Source: a virus
IMG/VR virus record: IMGVR_UViG_3300002835_000115
Span: 1-64,000 of that record
Strand: one strand, 5' to 3'
Length of the DNA stretch: 64,000 nt
Below are positions 42,101-54,003 of this stretch, one piece after another (position 1 is the first letter of the stretch; each line of letters starts with the position of its first letter). A program made the position numbers and the translations under genes. The notes under the pieces are model-generated. The model saw nothing but the letters and a program-made list of their open reading frames with translations. It was not told the DNA's origin and did not search any database.

Positions 42101-45100
42101 ATTTCTAACACCGGTGTTGATATCTCGACTCACGGTGAAAGTTCCTGTGACATTTCCTTCGGTATTGGTCAAGAATGAATTGTTTAGAATTACAGATGTT
42201 GGCTCAATTAGAGTTCCGTCGACCTTATAGATCAGCGTTGCCGCATTGGTTACAACAAAATTCTGCACCGCACGATCAAATACATATACTGCACCAGCAT
42301 CAGTAGTTGCATTGTAATAGTCATTTGGTGTGCCAACCATGACCTGACGGCCATCAGTGGTACAACTCAAACTTTCGCCAAATCTGGCAGAGTCACCTAG
42401 TCTAGCAGTAATCGTAGTGGAAGCTACAGTTTGATTGACGTTTACCTGATATGTTCCTGCGGCCCCGGTGCCTGTCAACAACGCTGTGATTTTTGTTCCT
42501 TGAGCCAGGCCTGCACCGCTTAGGTTCATGCCCACAGTAAGTGCTGATGCTCCTGGTTGTACACTAGACACTGTTAGTGTGGTTCCTGATATTGATGCCG
42601 TTACTTGTTGTGTGAATTCAATAGTGTCAACAAAAACAAAATAACTCTGTGTTGCAACCGTGATTGTTGCTCCGTTGCTGGGTGCAGTAAAGAATATCAA
42701 GTCTCTGTCAACAACAGTACTATCGTCGTAATCAAAATCATAATCAATGCCTGGACGTTGCAACACACTGTTGACCGTAACTTTGAAACTGTAGATATTG
42801 GTAGCAGAATACAGGTATTCGTTTAGTGAGAACAGTGTGGTTGATCCGTTGCCGGTGTAAGAATACTGAGTTCTACGAACAATCTTCAAGACCAGATCTT
42901 TTGCAGGAGCGGCAGCAAACACAATGTTTGTTGCTGTTTGAGAATAGTCTACTCCGTATGTCAACAGTGTATTGTTCAACACCACAATAAGTTGTTGGTC
43001 ATAGCCGGTATCAATTATTATATGATCGCTGAAGTTAAATGTAAATTGTTGACCATCAGCCACATACGCAACTGATTGATTTTCAACTTCAACCAACCCG
43101 TACGCAAATACTTTGTTGATACCCGGCGCACCAATATACATCCAGTGTTCGTCAGGACTGACAGCAACACTATATCCAAATTCTGCTGGCAATGCTAGAT
43201 CTCTAATGTCTGGCACTGTTAGCAGATTGGCATTGATAAAACTTGCTGAATCTGGTTGGCGATATACAGCTGATGCGTATCCTCTGTTGTTGTAACTTGC
43301 TGGTGCGCCCACTGCTTGCCATGTTTGATTGCCAATGCTGACACTGGATCCAAAGCCCACAGTATCTACAGCGCCATCAAGTTCTAGTGTTGAATTTTCA
43401 GTAAACGGAGCAGATGATGTGCGAACATAGGTATATAATGCACCATCGCCGTAGCCTTGGCTATATGCAGGACTACCAACAATAGCATACAAGTTGCTCT
43501 TGGCTTGAGCTACGCTTTGCCCAAACTTGCTGTTGGTCACAGGATTCGTTGCTGTTATTTCTGTTGCAGAAGAAAATACTATTTGTTTTTCTAATACTTC
43601 CCATAGGCCGGCACCGTTGTTGTCGACCCATACCTTGTTGCCTGGCAATAAGTCATTGGCATATGGCAAGGTTATTATGTCGCTGGCTTGTGCCACACGC
43701 TGAGTTTGCAGCACAAATCCAATGCCAGTTCCTGTGGCCACAAGCTGGCCACCATTCGCAAAAGAAAAATCAACAACAATTTGAGTAATGTTGGGTACAT
43801 TGATTACTCGGTACACTCCATCAACTTCTATGGAGAAAAATCTTACCACAACCTGACGGCCAACTGTGATGCCATGTGGTACAGTAAATGTCAACACCGC
43901 GGTTCCATCAAGATTGCTGCTTACTGAAGAAATATAACCAGGAACCTGGCTTGTTCGATAGATGTTCCAGTCGTAGTCGTTAATCTTGGCCACCCAGATA
44001 ACTGTTCCTACACCAATTTGATCAAGATTTGCATCCAGACTTGCTGTGTTGGTGATATCAAATATAGTAATGTCAATGTCATCAAGATTAACATAGCCGG
44101 CACCTGGCAGGGCCACATCAGTTGGGTTGACTGTTGTGGTTGTAAGAATATCAGTGCTAGGTATCTTGTAGCTTTGTTTCCACAAGTTGCTCAACAATAC
44201 TGTTTGATCGGCTTCGCTGGTTTCTCCTGGCTGTACCACTTGTATCAAGCTGGGGTTTGCTCCAAGCAAGGCTTCGTTCAATTGCAATTCGTAGAAACTA
44301 CGATTGGCATTGGCACCATATGTGGCTCTCAGCACTGCCCAGTTTTCATAGATATCATACTGTGCAGGGCCGCGGCCCAGATCAGCAAACGAAAATAGTT
44401 CAGCTGCTCTAACAGTGCCTTTGGTGCCCAGGAACTGTTGATACAGATTGACCTGGCTAGTGCTGTCAAGATTCAAGGAAACCATGTATTGTCTAGGTTT
44501 GAATCCAATCAAGCCATATGAAAACAAGTCTTGATTCTGTTCAAGATTGGCGGTGTATGTGTTGTAGCTGTTGGCCAGTTGATTGCTCTTGTTGGCCAAA
44601 TTGGGCAGTAGACCTTGTTGTATTTTGGTATAGTCCGAAATGGTCCATTCGTTGAAATCAAACTTGGAGCTGGGCTGAACAATGTCAATTGCACTGTAAT
44701 AAAAGTTTTTGTACTCTACAATCTCGCCGCGAGCATACTTGACGTTCTGACTCCAGGGCTTGATGTTGTCCTGGTTGAGAACAAATCCTTGTGCATTCAG
44801 CTGGCCGTTCCACTCAGTTGTGGTTGTTCCAACCAATTTCACACGGTCTTGTCTTGCACCGGTAATTGGCTGATATATCAAGTCTGCAAAAATACTCACA
44901 TTGTCCAGCACAACCATATTTTCGTAACTGGTAAACTTGATGTTCAAGAAGTTGATGGTTTCGTTGGTCACACTACGCACAGCAAAACGGTTGTCACTAC
45001 GTTCAATCACAAGATCTCTAGCATTGAACGGTTTACGATCTGCATTGAGTATCATGTTTTCAGCAGTTTGAACAGCAATGCTATCAACCACTGCTCCGGC

Positions 45101-48100
45101 ACGTTCTACTACTAGTTGGGATGCACCGGGGTTGAGATTGACGATAGCACCGTCGGTCCAGCCCTGATTGCTCCAGTACAGGAACTCGCTGACCATCTGG
45201 TTCCAGTCTAGCACGTATCCGTTTTCCAATATATTAAATGATAGGCCTTGACTCCGCAATAATGCGCCATAGCTTAGTAAAAAGTCTGCCACAAGAGTGC
45301 GATTGGTAAACACATAGCCATATGGTATTTGAACCACATTGTTGCTGTATTCCACAGGAACACGCACCGTACTACCGCCGGCTGAAATAGTTGCTAAATT
45401 GCCATTGATTAGACTTTGCAATATACTGAAGTATGGCTGAGTCATGTTGTAGCCATACACTGCCCAGCCTGTGGTTGTGCTTTGAACAATCACACTTGAG
45501 TATGTGAGTTGAGCAAATGGCACATTCTTGTAGAACAAGAGATTGTAGCTTTCGTCCGGCAGCAACAGAGTTGAGTTCAGACTGTTGGGACTGGATTTTT
45601 CAGTGTAAATTTCCAGGAGATTTTTACCAGTAAACGATGCCATTCTGTAGCACAGTCTCACGTCAAGATTTTTAAGATCAGCTGTGAGAGCAGTGGTAGA
45701 ATTAATTCCGCTCACACGGTTAAAGTCCACAATCCAATCAATATAACTGGCCTTGCTGACGCCGTTGCCATACACTTCAATACCATTGGCGTCTAGTCTA
45801 TAACGTCCATTGTAGAGATACTGGTTGATAGACGTGTCAAATCGATAAAGATCTCTGTCGGCAAACAATGAGAAAAATTCTGCTGGGCGAGTCAGGGCCA
45901 ACAGTCGCATGGCAGCAAATGGATATGCACTGGAGGTACGCCAGGCGTTTTCTACCGGACCATCATCCCCTACCACCCAGCTCTTGCGGAAGTCATTGCT
46001 GTTGAAATTGCCTACCATCACTTGCATGGGACTCAACAAGGCACCTTCGCTGCCAGACGGAATCACATCTGTCAGCCCGGGACGAACGTATTCTGGCAGC
46101 ACATACGGAGCCACAGGATCTCTAACCAGGCCTGCTGCTAGGTCTTCCCAGAGCACCAAGTTGCCCGAAGTGTAAGGGGCTGGTCCATATTCGTCTTCCC
46201 ACCATACAGGTATAACACTAAAACCCAACATCTCCCAGGGTCTAGTGTTTGGATAAATTGTATCGTAGAAATAATTGTAAAGTCCGCGCCAGGCACCTAC
46301 CACCAGCGGCTGGTTAACAGTCAACTTGTTTGACGCTGTGGAATAATTCCAGGTGAATTGATTGTTCTGTTGATAATCTTGTGTTTTGTAGTCTAGTTTG
46401 TTCCAGCCAACCCAGGTCAGAAAATCTTCGCTAAGAATGTCTGTTATCTCACCAAGTGTATAATCAGTAGTACGGAATTGTCCAGGCACAACTTCAGCTG
46501 TAATCAAGGGCACAGGATTACCGTCTAGTTTAAGGTTGTTATAGATTCTGGTCTCAAACTCCAGCAGCAATGCATCACGGAAATCACCAAATGCTCTGGT
46601 AATAGATCCGTCGTGTCCGCGAATAACAAAAACTGGATTTACGTAAGTTTCATCAAGAAAAATTTCTGGAATATATGCTGGATACAGGCCTAATTTGGTA
46701 GGAGTGTTTGGCACATAGCTGCCGTAGGTTGCGGAATATTCTTGTATGACAACTACATCTCCCACTGCCAGTGGCACTGTGATAGTAATTCTAGGGCCAT
46801 CTGTGGCAACCACATAACCAATATCTCGAGTCAATAAAATATCATTTACATAGACCAGCAGTCCAAGATAGTTGGCTGAAGTATAATTGTACACCTGTGT
46901 GGTGTCAAATACCGCTGTAGAAATTGGCGTTACTGTGGTTTGTAGTTGTGTGTACACACTGCCGGTAGGCAACATGTCACTCCAATAAAATGGATTGCTG
47001 CTGGTACGGCCAAGTGTGATGTCAGAAATTACTGCTGTGAGTATTTCTGGCACAGTGAGATTGACATAATCATTGGTCACTGCTGTGTTCAACAATTGTG
47101 CTTTGAATTTTTCGTATTCTCTTGAGTTGTATGAAAGAGCAGCAAAAATTTCGTATTCAGGTTTACGTAAGAAATAACCGGCCAGAGTCATTGGCGAACT
47201 TTGCTGCAGAATATTCAGACCATAAGGAATAATATTACCAAGATCGCGTGTGTTGTTGGCACCGTTGACTTTGCCAGTCAATGCCACTAGATTCTGTGCA
47301 ATGCTTTCGTAGTGTGTTCTTACTGTGCCCAGTGTAAAGTTTGCTGAGTTGCCGTTCAATGGGTTGTTTTCAAGATTGACAGGAACTTGATAAAAGCCCA
47401 CAGAACTAATTTGATCACTTAGGGCCAGCACTTCAACAACATCGCCAGGTACTATAACAATGTTGCTGTTAAATGTAATTGTGGTAGTATTGGCAGTTGT
47501 GGTAAAGGTATACGCTGTGGGGTCCTGGAAAACACTACCTACATAAATTTTAACACTGGGCACGATTCCTGTTGGAACCACAGCCACATCAAGTACCAAG
47601 GGTGTGTCAACAACTGATGTAAAACTAAATTGTTGATAAATTAAACTTTTGGTTGCAGCACGTTGCCAACCAATTTCTTTTTCATACACTGTTCTATCAG
47701 CGTATTGACGAACAAATCCAATGCTGACGGGATTTTCAGTGCTGACATTGTTGTCTACATGAATAAATGTGTCTGTGTAAAAGTTATTGTCAAACACAAT
47801 GTCACCCACATTGTTGATGCTGAGGTATCTTAGAGCAAATCCCAATACAGTATCTTCAACTCCTGATCCCACAGCATAACTGAACAATTTGCTGCCTACA
47901 AACGTCGAACTAGGATAGACTGCCCGATTACCAAGACTAAAGTCATCTTGATCATAAACATCAAATAGAGGTGCCTGGTTAACTGATGTTTTTTCTTGTG
48001 CTGTGATCCATTGAACACCATCGTAGAAAAAACTTGTTCCTTGCAAAGTGTTGCCGCTTGAGCAAACCGTGCATTGATCAATCAAGACATCTGCGTCAGA

Positions 48101-50134
48101 TGCAGGCACTAGATTAATAACTGGTTGGAGTATCAACGTGCTGCCATCTGTGCTGGGAGTGATAAACTCCACTAGATAAATTTTGTTGCGAACCTGCGGG
48201 TCGTTGTCTGCTGCAAAGATCACTCGACTTCCAGAAATAAACGAATATCCGTCAACTGCGTATCCAATGGTGCCGTTGATAGTTGACAAAGCGTCGGTTG
48301 TTTGAAAATCTATGATGTTGACTGGTGTCTTGGCCTGAGTTCCCATGCCAAACAATCTTGTGCCACCACGGAATTCCAAGATAGGTCGCTTGGCACGAAA
48401 CGCATTGTCTATTAGTGGAACTGTGTTGTTGTATTCTGCAGATGCATTGATGACGTCAATATGAAACCAACGATTAGATCTGGTCCAGGCATTACGATCA
48501 GGACTATCCAGTGCAATGGTAAGATAATCAGGCACCAGAGGTTGATTTAGGCTGGCATCAAAGTTGCCTATGTCAAACGGCAACGAATCAAACGGCACCG
48601 TGGCGCTTTTGGTGTAGGTCTCTGGAGTAACATAATCAGTGATTGGCAACAGTTGTATGGCTGTGCCTACTCCGGCCACATAATAGGTTTGATTCTGATA
48701 ACCGGCAGGAACAACACTGCCTCTAAAGATAACTTTGAGATTGTTGGTAAACACCACGCCGTTGGGTGCAACATAATTTTTCTTGCCAAGGATGTCAGTT
48801 ACTATGTTCAGTGTTTCGACCTGACTCTGATCAATCAGTCGAATCTGACCAAAAATTTCTGGGTTGGTTCCATCTTGATACCACAGCAGATCTTTGATTG
48901 CTGTGAGCAATGGTATTTCTTCAAAGTATCCTTCTGCATCACGATACCACTGAGTTCCTGCCCATTGGGTCCCAAACATCACGATAAATTTATTCAGCAG
49001 TGGGCACTGTGTTATTGATGACAATTGCAGGATGGCATTTCCATCATTGTCATACTGGTATTGTATTGCCCAAACACTATATCGTGTGTCAACATTAAGA
49101 ATTGGCGTTGTTTGATCGTATACTTGTGTGTCAAAACTACCTAGCAATCCATTGTTGGTGGGAATCTGAGCCAATGGGTCAAATTGACTAGTGATCAACC
49201 AGCCGCCGTCGGTTGGGTCAGCAATCTGATTGGTGAACACCACTGTGCGTCCGTTGAGATTTGTGATGCCATCAATACCCGACGGATATTGTGCTAAAAA
49301 TTCTGTCAGGTATATGTTGTTGATCTGATTGAATTTCAAATCAGTTATCAAGTCCACTTGTCCTGCTGTTGGGGTAGTTGGTACCAGTGTTAGATCATAA
49401 TAGAATTGCTGAGCGTTTTTCAGCGGAACATTAAAAGTTACTGTGCCGGCGTCTTCGCCGTTGTTGATCACTCCAAGTACGTCTCTTGAACTGATATTAG
49501 GAGCATAAGGCAAGCGACCGTTGACACCAGGATCAGTTTGTATAAAAAATCCATTGGGAGCTTGATTCACCACAAAATCATAGTTGCCACCGCGAACCAG
49601 AGTGATGATGGGATTCTCACCGGCAACGCCTGAGAATTCATACACATCTAGACCGCGGGTAATGTTAAAACTATCTGTTAGTGGAATTACTGTGGCACCA
49701 ACGTCCACTGACAACGGACCAGCCGGCAACCAGTAGTATTGACTGTAGTTTGCAAATTTGTCAAAACTAATAAACGGATCCCAGGTATAGTAATCACTGG
49801 TATACAATCTGTCTGAGTTGTTTGTCTTGGCACCTTGGCGAGCCAGTGCGTCAGTGATGCCAGGATAAGTTATTGCATCAGAAATATCTGTTGTGTCTGG
49901 AGTTAGGCTGATTACACCTGGTTCAAGTTGATAATTTGCTCGGGTGGCATTGGGCTCAATCACATAATAGTCATTGGGATTTACACCTGGGCCAACTCTG
50001 CGACCAACAAAACCTTGTGTCTTTTTAAACTGTGGCTCCTGAACCAATTGATCCAGAGTAGCTGCCAAAAACTGTTTGTTGGTAGCAGTTTGAAATATTG
50101 GTGGTAGAAAATCTACGGTTCTTGTTCTATCCAT
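36125..50134 (-). CDS. Giant virion structural protein with embedded seven-repeat FG-GAP-like propeller, 4669 aa
   Basis: One uninterrupted 14-kb frame, starting in a TAATG overlap with gp6; roughly 0.5 MDa. The N-terminus ([53 protein letters not shown]) matches a very large structural protein I remember after gp6 in marine T4-like phages. Many beta-sandwich repeats follow, with the form 'V-x-x-N-x-x-x-L-x-x-x-x-D-Y-x(n)-I-x-F-x-x-A-P-x-x-G-D/A-x-I'. Between residues ~2200 and ~3030 lie seven FG-x-S/A...(V/I)G(A/S/T)P repeats. [16 protein letters not shown] module lies inside the propeller near 2520-2580. Near the C-terminus a [14 protein letters not shown]...GLRRGTAGT module is seen. By position it takes the place of T4 gp7/gp8-gp10 functions. 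Confidence 0.88.
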   Translation of the reverse strand: MDRTRTVDFLPPIFQTATNKQFLAATLDQLVQEPQFKKTQGFVGRRVGPGVNPNDYYVIEPNATRANYQLEPGVISLTPDTTDISDAITYPGITDALARQGAKTNNSDRLYTSDYYTWDPFISFDKFANYSQYYWLPAGPLSVDVGATVIPLTDSFNITRGLDVYEFSGVAGENPIITLVRGGNYDFVVNQAPNGFFIQTDPGVNGRLPYAPNISSRDVLGVINNGEDAGTVTFNVPLKNAQQFYYDLTLVPTTPTAGQVDLITDLKFNQINNIYLTEFLAQYPSGIDGITNLNGRTVVFTNQIADPTDGGWLITSQFDPLAQIPTNNGLLGSFDTQVYDQTTPILNVDTRYSVWAIQYQYDNDGNAILQLSSITQCPLLNKFIVMFGTQWAGTQWYRDAEGYFEEIPLLTAIKDLLWYQDGTNPEIFGQIRLIDQSQVETLNIVTDILGKKNYVAPNGVVFTNNLKVIFRGSVVPAGYQNQTYYVAGVGTAIQLLPITDYVTPETYTKSATVPFDSLPFDIGNFDASLNQPLVPDYLTIALDSPDRNAWTRSNRWFHIDVINASAEYNNTVPLIDNAFRAKRPILEFRGGTRLFGMGTQAKTPVNIIDFQTTDALSTINGTIGYAVDGYSFISGSRVIFAADNDPQVRNKIYLVEFITPSTDGSTLILQPVINLVPASDADVLIDQCTVCSSGNTLQGTSFFYDGVQWITAQEKTSVNQAPLFDVYDQDDFSLGNRAVYPSSTFVGSKLFSYAVGSGVEDTVLGFALRYLSINNVGDIVFDNNFYTDTFIHVDNNVSTENPVSIGFVRQYADRTVYEKEIGWQRAATKSLIYQQFSFTSVVDTPLVLDVAVVPTGIVPSVKIYVGSVFQDPTAYTFTTTANTTTITFNSNIVIVPGDVVEVLALSDQISSVGFYQVPVNLENNPLNGNSANFTLGTVRTHYESIAQNLVALTGKVNGANNTRDLGNIIPYGLNILQQSSPMTLAGYFLRKPEYEIFAALSYNSREYEKFKAQLLNTAVTNDYVNLTVPEILTAVISDITLGRTSSNPFYWSDMLPTGSVYTQLQTTVTPISTAVFDTTQVYNYTSANYLGLLVYVNDILLTRDIGYVVATDGPRITITVPLAVGDVVVIQEYSATYGSYVPNTPTKLGLYPAYIPEIFLDETYVNPVFVIRGHDGSITRAFGDFRDALLLEFETRIYNNLKLDGNPVPLITAEVVPGQFRTTDYTLGEITDILSEDFLTWVGWNKLDYKTQDYQQNNQFTWNYSTASNKLTVNQPLVVGAWRGLYNYFYDTIYPNTRPWEMLGFSVIPVWWEDEYGPAPYTSGNLVLWEDLAAGLVRDPVAPYVLPEYVRPGLTDVIPSGSEGALLSPMQVMVGNFNSNDFRKSWVVGDDGPVENAWRTSSAYPFAAMRLLALTRPAEFFSLFADRDLYRFDTSINQYLYNGRYRLDANGIEVYGNGVSKASYIDWIVDFNRVSGINSTTALTADLKNLDVRLCYRMASFTGKNLLEIYTEKSSPNSLNSTLLLPDESYNLLFYKNVPFAQLTYSSVIVQSTTTGWAVYGYNMTQPYFSILQSLINGNLATISAGGSTVRVPVEYSNNVVQIPYGYVFTNRTLVADFLLSYGALLRSQGLSFNILENGYVLDWNQMVSEFLYWSNQGWTDGAIVNLNPGASQLVVERAGAVVDSIAVQTAENMILNADRKPFNARDLVIERSDNRFAVRSVTNETINFLNIKFTSYENMVVLDNVSIFADLIYQPITGARQDRVKLVGTTTTEWNGQLNAQGFVLNQDNIKPWSQNVKYARGEIVEYKNFYYSAIDIVQPSSKFDFNEWTISDYTKIQQGLLPNLANKSNQLANSYNTYTANLEQNQDLFSYGLIGFKPRQYMVSLNLDSTSQVNLYQQFLGTKGTVRAAELFSFADLGRGPAQYDIYENWAVLRATYGANANRSFYELQLNEALLGANPSLIQVVQPGETSEADQTVLLSNLWKQSYKIPSTDILTTTTVNPTDVALPGAGYVNLDDIDITIFDITNTASLDANLDQIGVGTVIWVAKINDYDWNIYRTSQVPGYISSVSSNLDGTAVLTFTVPHGITVGRQVVVRFFSIEVDGVYRVINVPNITQIVVDFSFANGGQLVATGTGIGFVLQTQRVAQASDIITLPYANDLLPGNKVWVDNNGAGLWEVLEKQIVFSSATEITATNPVTNSKFGQSVAQAKSNLYAIVGSPAYSQGYGDGALYTYVRTSSAPFTENSTLELDGAVDTVGFGSSVSIGNQTWQAVGAPASYNNRGYASAVYRQPDSASFINANLLTVPDIRDLALPAEFGYSVAVSPDEHWMYIGAPGINKVFAYGLVEVENQSVAYVADGQQFTFNFSDHIIIDTGYDQQLIVVLNNTLLTYGVDYSQTATNIVFAAAPAKDLVLKIVRRTQYSYTGNGSTTLFSLNEYLYSATNIYSFKVTVNSVLQRPGIDYDFDYDDSTVVDRDLIFFTAPSNGATITVATQSYFVFVDTIEFTQQVTASISGTTLTVSSVQPGASALTVGMNLSGAGLAQGTKITALLTGTGAAGTYQVNVNQTVASTTITARLGDSARFGESLSCTTDGRQVMVGTPNDYYNATTDAGAVYVFDRAVQNFVVTNAATLIYKVDGTLIEPTSVILNNSFLTNTEGNVTGTFTVSRDINTGVRNTVTIDTPLAVGDIIEIEVNKFNLLQIVGAIAPFQSANFGAAIDLCKSNCSLYVGAPQDGSVLPAAGLVQRNVNQSRVYGITASTNPGPRLIPGETIRINDQEVALSQPVAWNSASTYTVDTIVDYGLSLYISIRSVPTGTALSNTTYWQPSSWTAVLAQDINSAGIDNVVATAGVAGTANYGLITIAVKNILAADAGNRLTVLPGLVGTTFQRLVFETFAYTQTVESPAPAAYAGFGSAVNIDSFATTLTVGAPRGNLYRPNTFDAGTTYFDSRTTTISGPLTQSGVVYTYDYLPSASDSIGNPGKFAFGQQIYDQRVQELDLFGTSIDYTNGVLLIGSPGSDIDDSTQSELDYGRVAVFRNLTLTPAWTTIHQQLPVVDVKLVNSVFTYDRVTGAKTNFFDFFDPLQGKILGAARENINYIGAVDPAAYNVGPVNNYGRIWGQVHVGEIWWDTNNVRFIDPNQDSIVYAARRWGQVFPGSTVDVYQWVASSQPPATYAGEGTPRSLVSYDLSTGLNLDGLFTTTYYFWVRGITSIDTNAGKTLSTTGVARYIEEPRSSGIPYVAFVSPSATAIYNAVNDISAQDTILSIEFDREYTDDNVHVEYSLIPENRADGFLPDNLYLKFQDSLCGVNTVGAKVPDPNLSPANSYGVQFRPRQSMFANRFLALENYFVRVNSVLVQFPISETRSFTLLNSSEPEPTAGTGAWDKRVANLEELSYQDFAIVPVGYKYLVAADSAQNGLWTIYSVTTTKTFASLMLVRVQNYDTRKYWSYIDWYLIGYNQSSQIVAEVLVYSSLDTLSIYTVPVGASVRVTANAQGKWEIYLRTDTGWDRVGLQDGTIAIAAELWDYQLGRFGFDSEVFDAQYFDQEPVIETRKIIQAINQELLIGELLIERNKALILMFNFVLSEFEAPDWLSKTSLVDVDHKIRQLLPFQTYQRDNQDFVVDYIKEVKPYHVHIRETNLIYDGSDVYQGTMTDFDVPSFYNTIQIPNQFMSPVLTPYTQSTAVGTGTSNTYSDTAPNSLVWQTEPWKFWYNNYTLSIQDIVVVDGGVGYTDPPIATVTGDCLIQATMTVDVNSAGKITGVIITEPGAGYLTTALIELSGGNGVGGRIVAVMGNGLVRSINTTIKFDRYQYVSTILDWEPTVQYDNGTLVRYDNRVWEASNADSSAVQSVTFDPEQWTLVSASTLSGVDRTMGLYVPTANEPGLDLPLLIDGIDYPGVQVTAPTFDQNSGFDVGNFDINPFDNIAYGPEGLPTYDPAILDAIYESRFVDIYLGTRPYDVNVVGGEFVGPYESHAPEELIPGSEYDTLDFRVYTRPGSDWELNGHGFAWEIVKWYYNSVSAASQSFDGIIPNPVQVRVTNQTQGRELNLGTDYIVNWVSNTVTILTSVSAPPAANGDVLVVSIYGMGGGNQLYKTSVDGATVGNTFNIPVAVNEIEDMVIFVNGVLIINYTFVAGTNNTTNILFANSYSVADELNITAIGSTDGSLPNSWSTPQTQYFVSVGQLDYNLDNSLQGTNPANLIVERNGIRARPPEGAYYIADGSSAYPLPTRGGYSLALVADNDVRVWVNNQELTLYSEFTVEPYVLDDDTRDVEFATPPSSGSEVLISVSTKADYVLQSDGSSLYSNVLAWRTTNGFYPIAGDIISVTSWNDTSQQEIVTLVYQGPVTTGVVVPEPYDSTDFDVGLVTGSPGSYDYSAGQLVTTNDFQLGRIVPDPTRMVVTKNGNRIFYGDDYLIVGEQLVIHGPVISVIDVVVAQLFTDSVVPEQMEFRIFQDMRGVQATYRMTPSTTTALAQDLYLDQDIIYVDNAAALTQPNLAINVWGVLTINGERIMYRYLDIVNNLVSGLRRGTAGTAPDVHTAGAIVYNLGRGNLAPEEYQDHVVYTNTLGNGTAVTFSAPNIDLSQLTLSFAEQAILVFVGGIRVTVGYTVDSVAPATVTFDTAPNDGYEVSILVRQGFGWYQPANGNPSDGQALQVTNTDAARFFRGQI

Positions 50135-53100
50135 TAAATTACTCCACTGCCTGGTGCGGTTCTAAGATTGGTTGATGTCAATGCTGTGATCACTTCTACT
50201 GAACTGACGCCAGCAGCATTGACAAAAATTTCATCTGGGGCTGACCGTATTTCATACAGGTCACCAAAACTCTTTAATGGGTCCAGAGGTACTAGTACCA
50301 CAGAACTCACAATGCCGCCCATATTTCTGTGGATGTAGGCTGCAAGTTCTGAGAAATAAAATGTATCTCCAAAGTCCCATATATCAATTGAAAAATAATC
50401 ATTCAAGTTGGCAACTACTAGATTTTTAATTTCACTTTCGCTAGCTGTTGAATTGGCTGCACGAATAACTTTGATTGTGGCTCTGAGTTCTTGTGCTGCT
50501 TTGGCGCCAAACAGTGGCTTGAATACCACTGAATTTACAACCACATTGTCTGAAATCATCTTGTAGTTGTTGAGATTTTGATAAGCGGTTGACAACTCAT
50601 TGATTGTGGGCACACTAGGTTTAGGCACCGTATCGGTGGTGTCTCTAATCCAGTTTTGATAAGCATTATAATAGCTTTGTGTGACCACATACAAGTCAAT
50701 GATGTTGGTAGTCCCTGGGTCAATACGAGAAGTCAACGGAGCATTGTGTCTGTATTGAAAATACAAACTTTGACGGCCTATTCGTGCAATCCAATCTGAC
50801 GATACATCTACAAGTGATCTTACAAATGTTGTACTAACCGCTAGTTCATAAAAAGCACCCACCTGGCCGGCCAGGGGTCCAACATAAATTTCTTGATTGT
50901 AGGCATAGAAAATTTGTCCTGCTACATATTCTCCCTTGACTGCTTCAATATCATTCTTGGTAGCAAATTCACTGACCACGCGGCCTGGCTCAACCAAAAT
51001 ATAACGTTGTAAATTGTCAAAGTCCACAGTCTTTTCAAAGAATACCAATTTTGAATTAGGAACAACCAATGGTGCTACAATTTCATCAAAGAAATCAGGA
51101 TCATCTGCTACCCCATCACTATCAACATCTTGATAACTGACAATCACTTGATAGTCGTCGACATATCCGTCTGACTCAACTGGCTGACCAATGATAGAAA
51201 GACTGATGTCGCCCGGCAGGGGTTGATTGGAATCAGGCAAGCTGTTGGTTCTCAACACTTTAACAAAGTCGCTGATTGTTGTACCTGTGCGAGTGTCATA
51301 AATGCGTTGTCCCGATTCAAAGAAAAATCTTGTTTGCAGCACAGATCCAAAGTTGTATATTAGTGAACGGCTGGTCACCGTATAGCTGAGGCCATCTGTC
51401 AGGCATTGAATAACCCAGCTTGCATCTTGGCCTGTGCCCGATGTATCTTGTGCGTCGGCCAGACTAAAGTCCGCATTGACGGCAAGATTATTGGATGTAA
51501 TCAGATACCAGGTCTGTGTGGTATTATCATAGCCAAGTCCAAAGTTTCTAAACAACAAAATCTGATCAGCAATTGACGATTCAAGGCTGGCCGGAATATC
51601 TGTGACCAGTAACGGAATTACGGACACAGGTATTGCTCCTGTGGGCACAAAATTATTGAGTGTAACTGGGCCGGTTCCGTTGTCAAAGTTGCCCTGACCC
51701 TGATTGGTACCATTCAAAACAATAATGCTTGGACTGGCCCAGATGGTCAGTGTTTCGTCTGCACGAACCGGAGTTCCTAGTTTGAGTCTATTGTTGGCAT
51801 CAAAATAGTAGCCAGCAGGTGCAGCAAACTTTACCAGGCTACCTACTTGAATATATTTTGTGTTGTTGCTAGAAAAGGTGCCAATCGGAACAGGACCACC
51901 AGTGGCATTTACAAAATAGCCAGTGGTTTCATTGGCCATTGTGGTACTTTGATTCCAAGTGATGTTGAGTACCGCCAGGTTTGGTCTTGGAAAATTTGCA
52001 TAATAGAATTGCGTAAAACCGTTGGTAATTAACAGTGGTTGTATCTGGTTGGTGATTACGCTAGCAATGTCATTGCGATTCAACCACGAGAATACAAACG
52101 TGGGCAGTTGATTTTGTTCCCACAAGGCACCGTCGGATCCAAAAATATTGGTTGAACTGTATTTGCCTGTGTTGTCCACCAGGTCAAGATATCGACTGGT
52201 ACCAATGCTGGCACGATTCAGGGCCTTGCTTTTGATAATTGAGTTGTACAAGGTAAACGGAAAGTTGTTGTAGTCTTCACCGTTGACCATGCGATTTTGT
52301 GTGTAGTATCTAGCAGGGGCACGTTGCTTGATTTCGTCTAGAGTTTCTCTGGCCTGCGCATTGCTGACAGGAGTGGTGATGCCACAGGTGAATGTGATTG
52401 TTTGCAACTGACCAGTTCTGCTGATGTAGCTGATTGGCAAGACTACACTCTGCATTTCTTCAGGATTGATAATGTATTGCAGGCCGTTGGATGCACGAAC
52501 ATAAGCACGGAACAGTCCCACTGGAATAGCAGAAAACACACCATCACCGAATGTCAAAGTGATCTGATCGTTGGTTCTTGATGTTGTGGAAAACAATTTG
52601 CGTTGATCAGGTGTTAACTGTTCTGCTGCCGCAGCAAAAACTGATTCTACATATTGCCACTGGCTTACAACAGTACCCACATTGTCCAACTGGAACACCC
52701 AGCGGTCTTCATTGTTAACCCCTTCAATGTTGATGTTGACTGTGCGATTACTGATTCGTTCTGCCAGATTAAAATCTTGACTTTGCAACACACCTTGTTT
52801 GAAATAAAAGAAATAGCCAGTATTGGCTGCTGCAAATCCCAGCGAGTCGCTGCGGAACAGGATATTAAAAATGCCGTTGGCCACAGGGGCAGGCTCGTAG
52901 ATGTAGTCTTGGCCCACGGATGTAGAATTTACTGCTTCAAACGGCATGTTGACGCCGTCCACAGTAACATTGTATGGCAACACAGGCAAGAATCCTGGAA
53001 CCAGGTTGATAGCATATTCAGATGTGTTTACACCCACAATGTCTTGACGATTGCCTGGACGACCCACACGTTGAGTGTCCACTAGAGCAGCGTTTAAAAT

Positions 53101-53574
53101 GGCTGTGAATTGTTCTGCCCAGTTGAAATTGGTAGGATCGTTCCAGTTGATAGTAACGTTGGCTAGGTCAATCCCGTTGAAGTCTGTGACATTTTCAGTG
53201 GTCTGCACTGAAAATACTTTGAGGTAACCTTGAGCAGCCGTATTTCTTTTGGCAGTGTAACTCACTAGGTTGGCCAGGCGCACCACTGAGTCTCTACGCT
53301 CAGCCGTGTCTATGTAATTTTCACGGGTGTTCAGATCGTTACGGAAGGCCATTGCCTGACCCATGAATGCAACAACGTCTAGTAATGCAATAAATTCTGA
53401 ACTTTCAATGTAGTCATTGAATGTTTCAGGATAGTACTGTCGAAGATAATCTACAAAACTTTTTCGCAAAGTTTCAAAGTCGTAGCTTTGAAAGTCAGCT
53501 TCTCTAAAGGTCTGATAGATGCGTTTCCAGTCTTCAACGCCAAATACAACTGTTTGTCTAGTGGTGCGTGCCAT
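50134..53574 (-). CDS. 6: Baseplate wedge protein gp6 (Baseplate_J-like)
   Basis: The N-terminus shows the gp6 signature: [60 protein letters not shown] and [20 protein letters not shown]. At 1146 residues it is well above T4 gp6 (about 660), with extra beta-rich insertions in the middle. [16 protein letters not shown] region and the [20 protein letters not shown] near the C-terminus fit the Baseplate_J-type C-terminal domain. gp6 dimers build the wedge ring around the central hub. It follows gp25 as expected for T4-like order and overlaps the giant gene as TAATG. Confidence 0.9.
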   Translation of the reverse strand: MARTTRQTVVFGVEDWKRIYQTFREADFQSYDFETLRKSFVDYLRQYYPETFNDYIESSEFIALLDVVAFMGQAMAFRNDLNTRENYIDTAERRDSVVRLANLVSYTAKRNTAAQGYLKVFSVQTTENVTDFNGIDLANVTINWNDPTNFNWAEQFTAILNAALVDTQRVGRPGNRQDIVGVNTSEYAINLVPGFLPVLPYNVTVDGVNMPFEAVNSTSVGQDYIYEPAPVANGIFNILFRSDSLGFAAANTGYFFYFKQGVLQSQDFNLAERISNRTVNINIEGVNNEDRWVFQLDNVGTVVSQWQYVESVFAAAAEQLTPDQRKLFSTTSRTNDQITLTFGDGVFSAIPVGLFRAYVRASNGLQYIINPEEMQSVVLPISYISRTGQLQTITFTCGITTPVSNAQARETLDEIKQRAPARYYTQNRMVNGEDYNNFPFTLYNSIIKSKALNRASIGTSRYLDLVDNTGKYSSTNIFGSDGALWEQNQLPTFVFSWLNRNDIASVITNQIQPLLITNGFTQFYYANFPRPNLAVLNITWNQSTTMANETTGYFVNATGGPVPIGTFSSNNTKYIQVGSLVKFAAPAGYYFDANNRLKLGTPVRADETLTIWASPSIIVLNGTNQGQGNFDNGTGPVTLNNFVPTGAIPVSVIPLLVTDIPASLESSIADQILLFRNFGLGYDNTTQTWYLITSNNLAVNADFSLADAQDTSGTGQDASWVIQCLTDGLSYTVTSRSLIYNFGSVLQTRFFFESGQRIYDTRTGTTISDFVKVLRTNSLPDSNQPLPGDISLSIIGQPVESDGYVDDYQVIVSYQDVDSDGVADDPDFFDEIVAPLVVPNSKLVFFEKTVDFDNLQRYILVEPGRVVSEFATKNDIEAVKGEYVAGQIFYAYNQEIYVGPLAGQVGAFYELAVSTTFVRSLVDVSSDWIARIGRQSLYFQYRHNAPLTSRIDPGTTNIIDLYVVTQSYYNAYQNWIRDTTDTVPKPSVPTINELSTAYQNLNNYKMISDNVVVNSVVFKPLFGAKAAQELRATIKVIRAANSTASESEIKNLVVANLNDYFSIDIWDFGDTFYFSELAAYIHRNMGGIVSSVVLVPLDPLKSFGDLYEIRSAPDEIFVNAAGVSSVEVITALTSTNLRTAPGSGVI

Positions 53575-53591
53575 GATATTCCGTTAATATG

Positions 53592-53600
53592 TTATTTACC
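53592..53600 (-). promoter_or_regulatory. Candidate late promoter element upstream of gp6
   Basis: GGTAAATAA on the - strand, 17 bases before the gp6 ATG, with an AACGGA ribosome-like site between. Same motif as at 36124 and 61747. Confidence 0.4.
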
Positions 53601-53620
53601 GATAAAGTAAACGGCTACTT

Positions 53621-53995
53621 TTATACAAACGAAGCTCTGCGCTGTTGTTGATCAAAGAATACACTCAGCAACTGTGCATCTGCACCAGCCACTAGTTGTA
53701 TCTCCAGTTCAATCAACACACCGTTTTCCTGTGGGTACACTTGTACATCATTTAGATAAATTCTAGGATCGCCGCCGGCTACTCTTTGTACTTCACGCAG
53801 AATATTGGCCATGGTAGTTTGATCCTGGCTTTCAAACAAAAAACTCCAGAGTGTGGTTCCGTATGACGGGCGGCCAGGCAATTGCCCTTGCCAGACATTG
53901 AATGCGTTCAGTAGGTCGCGCTTGATTAATTCGCCGTCTACCAGCGTGAATTTTTTAAATTGATTCTGTGTGTTAAATCCAATGAATGTGGCCAT
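53621..53995 (-). CDS. 25: Baseplate wedge protein gp25
   Basis: A 124-residue gp25/GpW-family wedge protein. Seen: KFTLVDGELIKRDLLNAFNV, GQLPGRPSYGTTLWSFLFES and NILREVQRVAGGDPRIYLND, with the GR-x-x-x-G-T-x-x-W core and the later 'DPRI' strand typical of the family. The length matches T4 gp25 (132 aa). gp25 links wedge and sheath in contractile tails. It lies eight bases after the gly-rich 435-aa gene and 46 bases before gp6. Confidence 0.9.
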   Translation of the reverse strand: MATFIGFNTQNQFKKFTLVDGELIKRDLLNAFNVWQGQLPGRPSYGTTLWSFLFESQDQTTMANILREVQRVAGGDPRIYLNDVQVYPQENGVLIELEIQLVAGADAQLLSVFFDQQQRRASFV

Positions 53996-54003
53996 ACAGA
54001 TAT

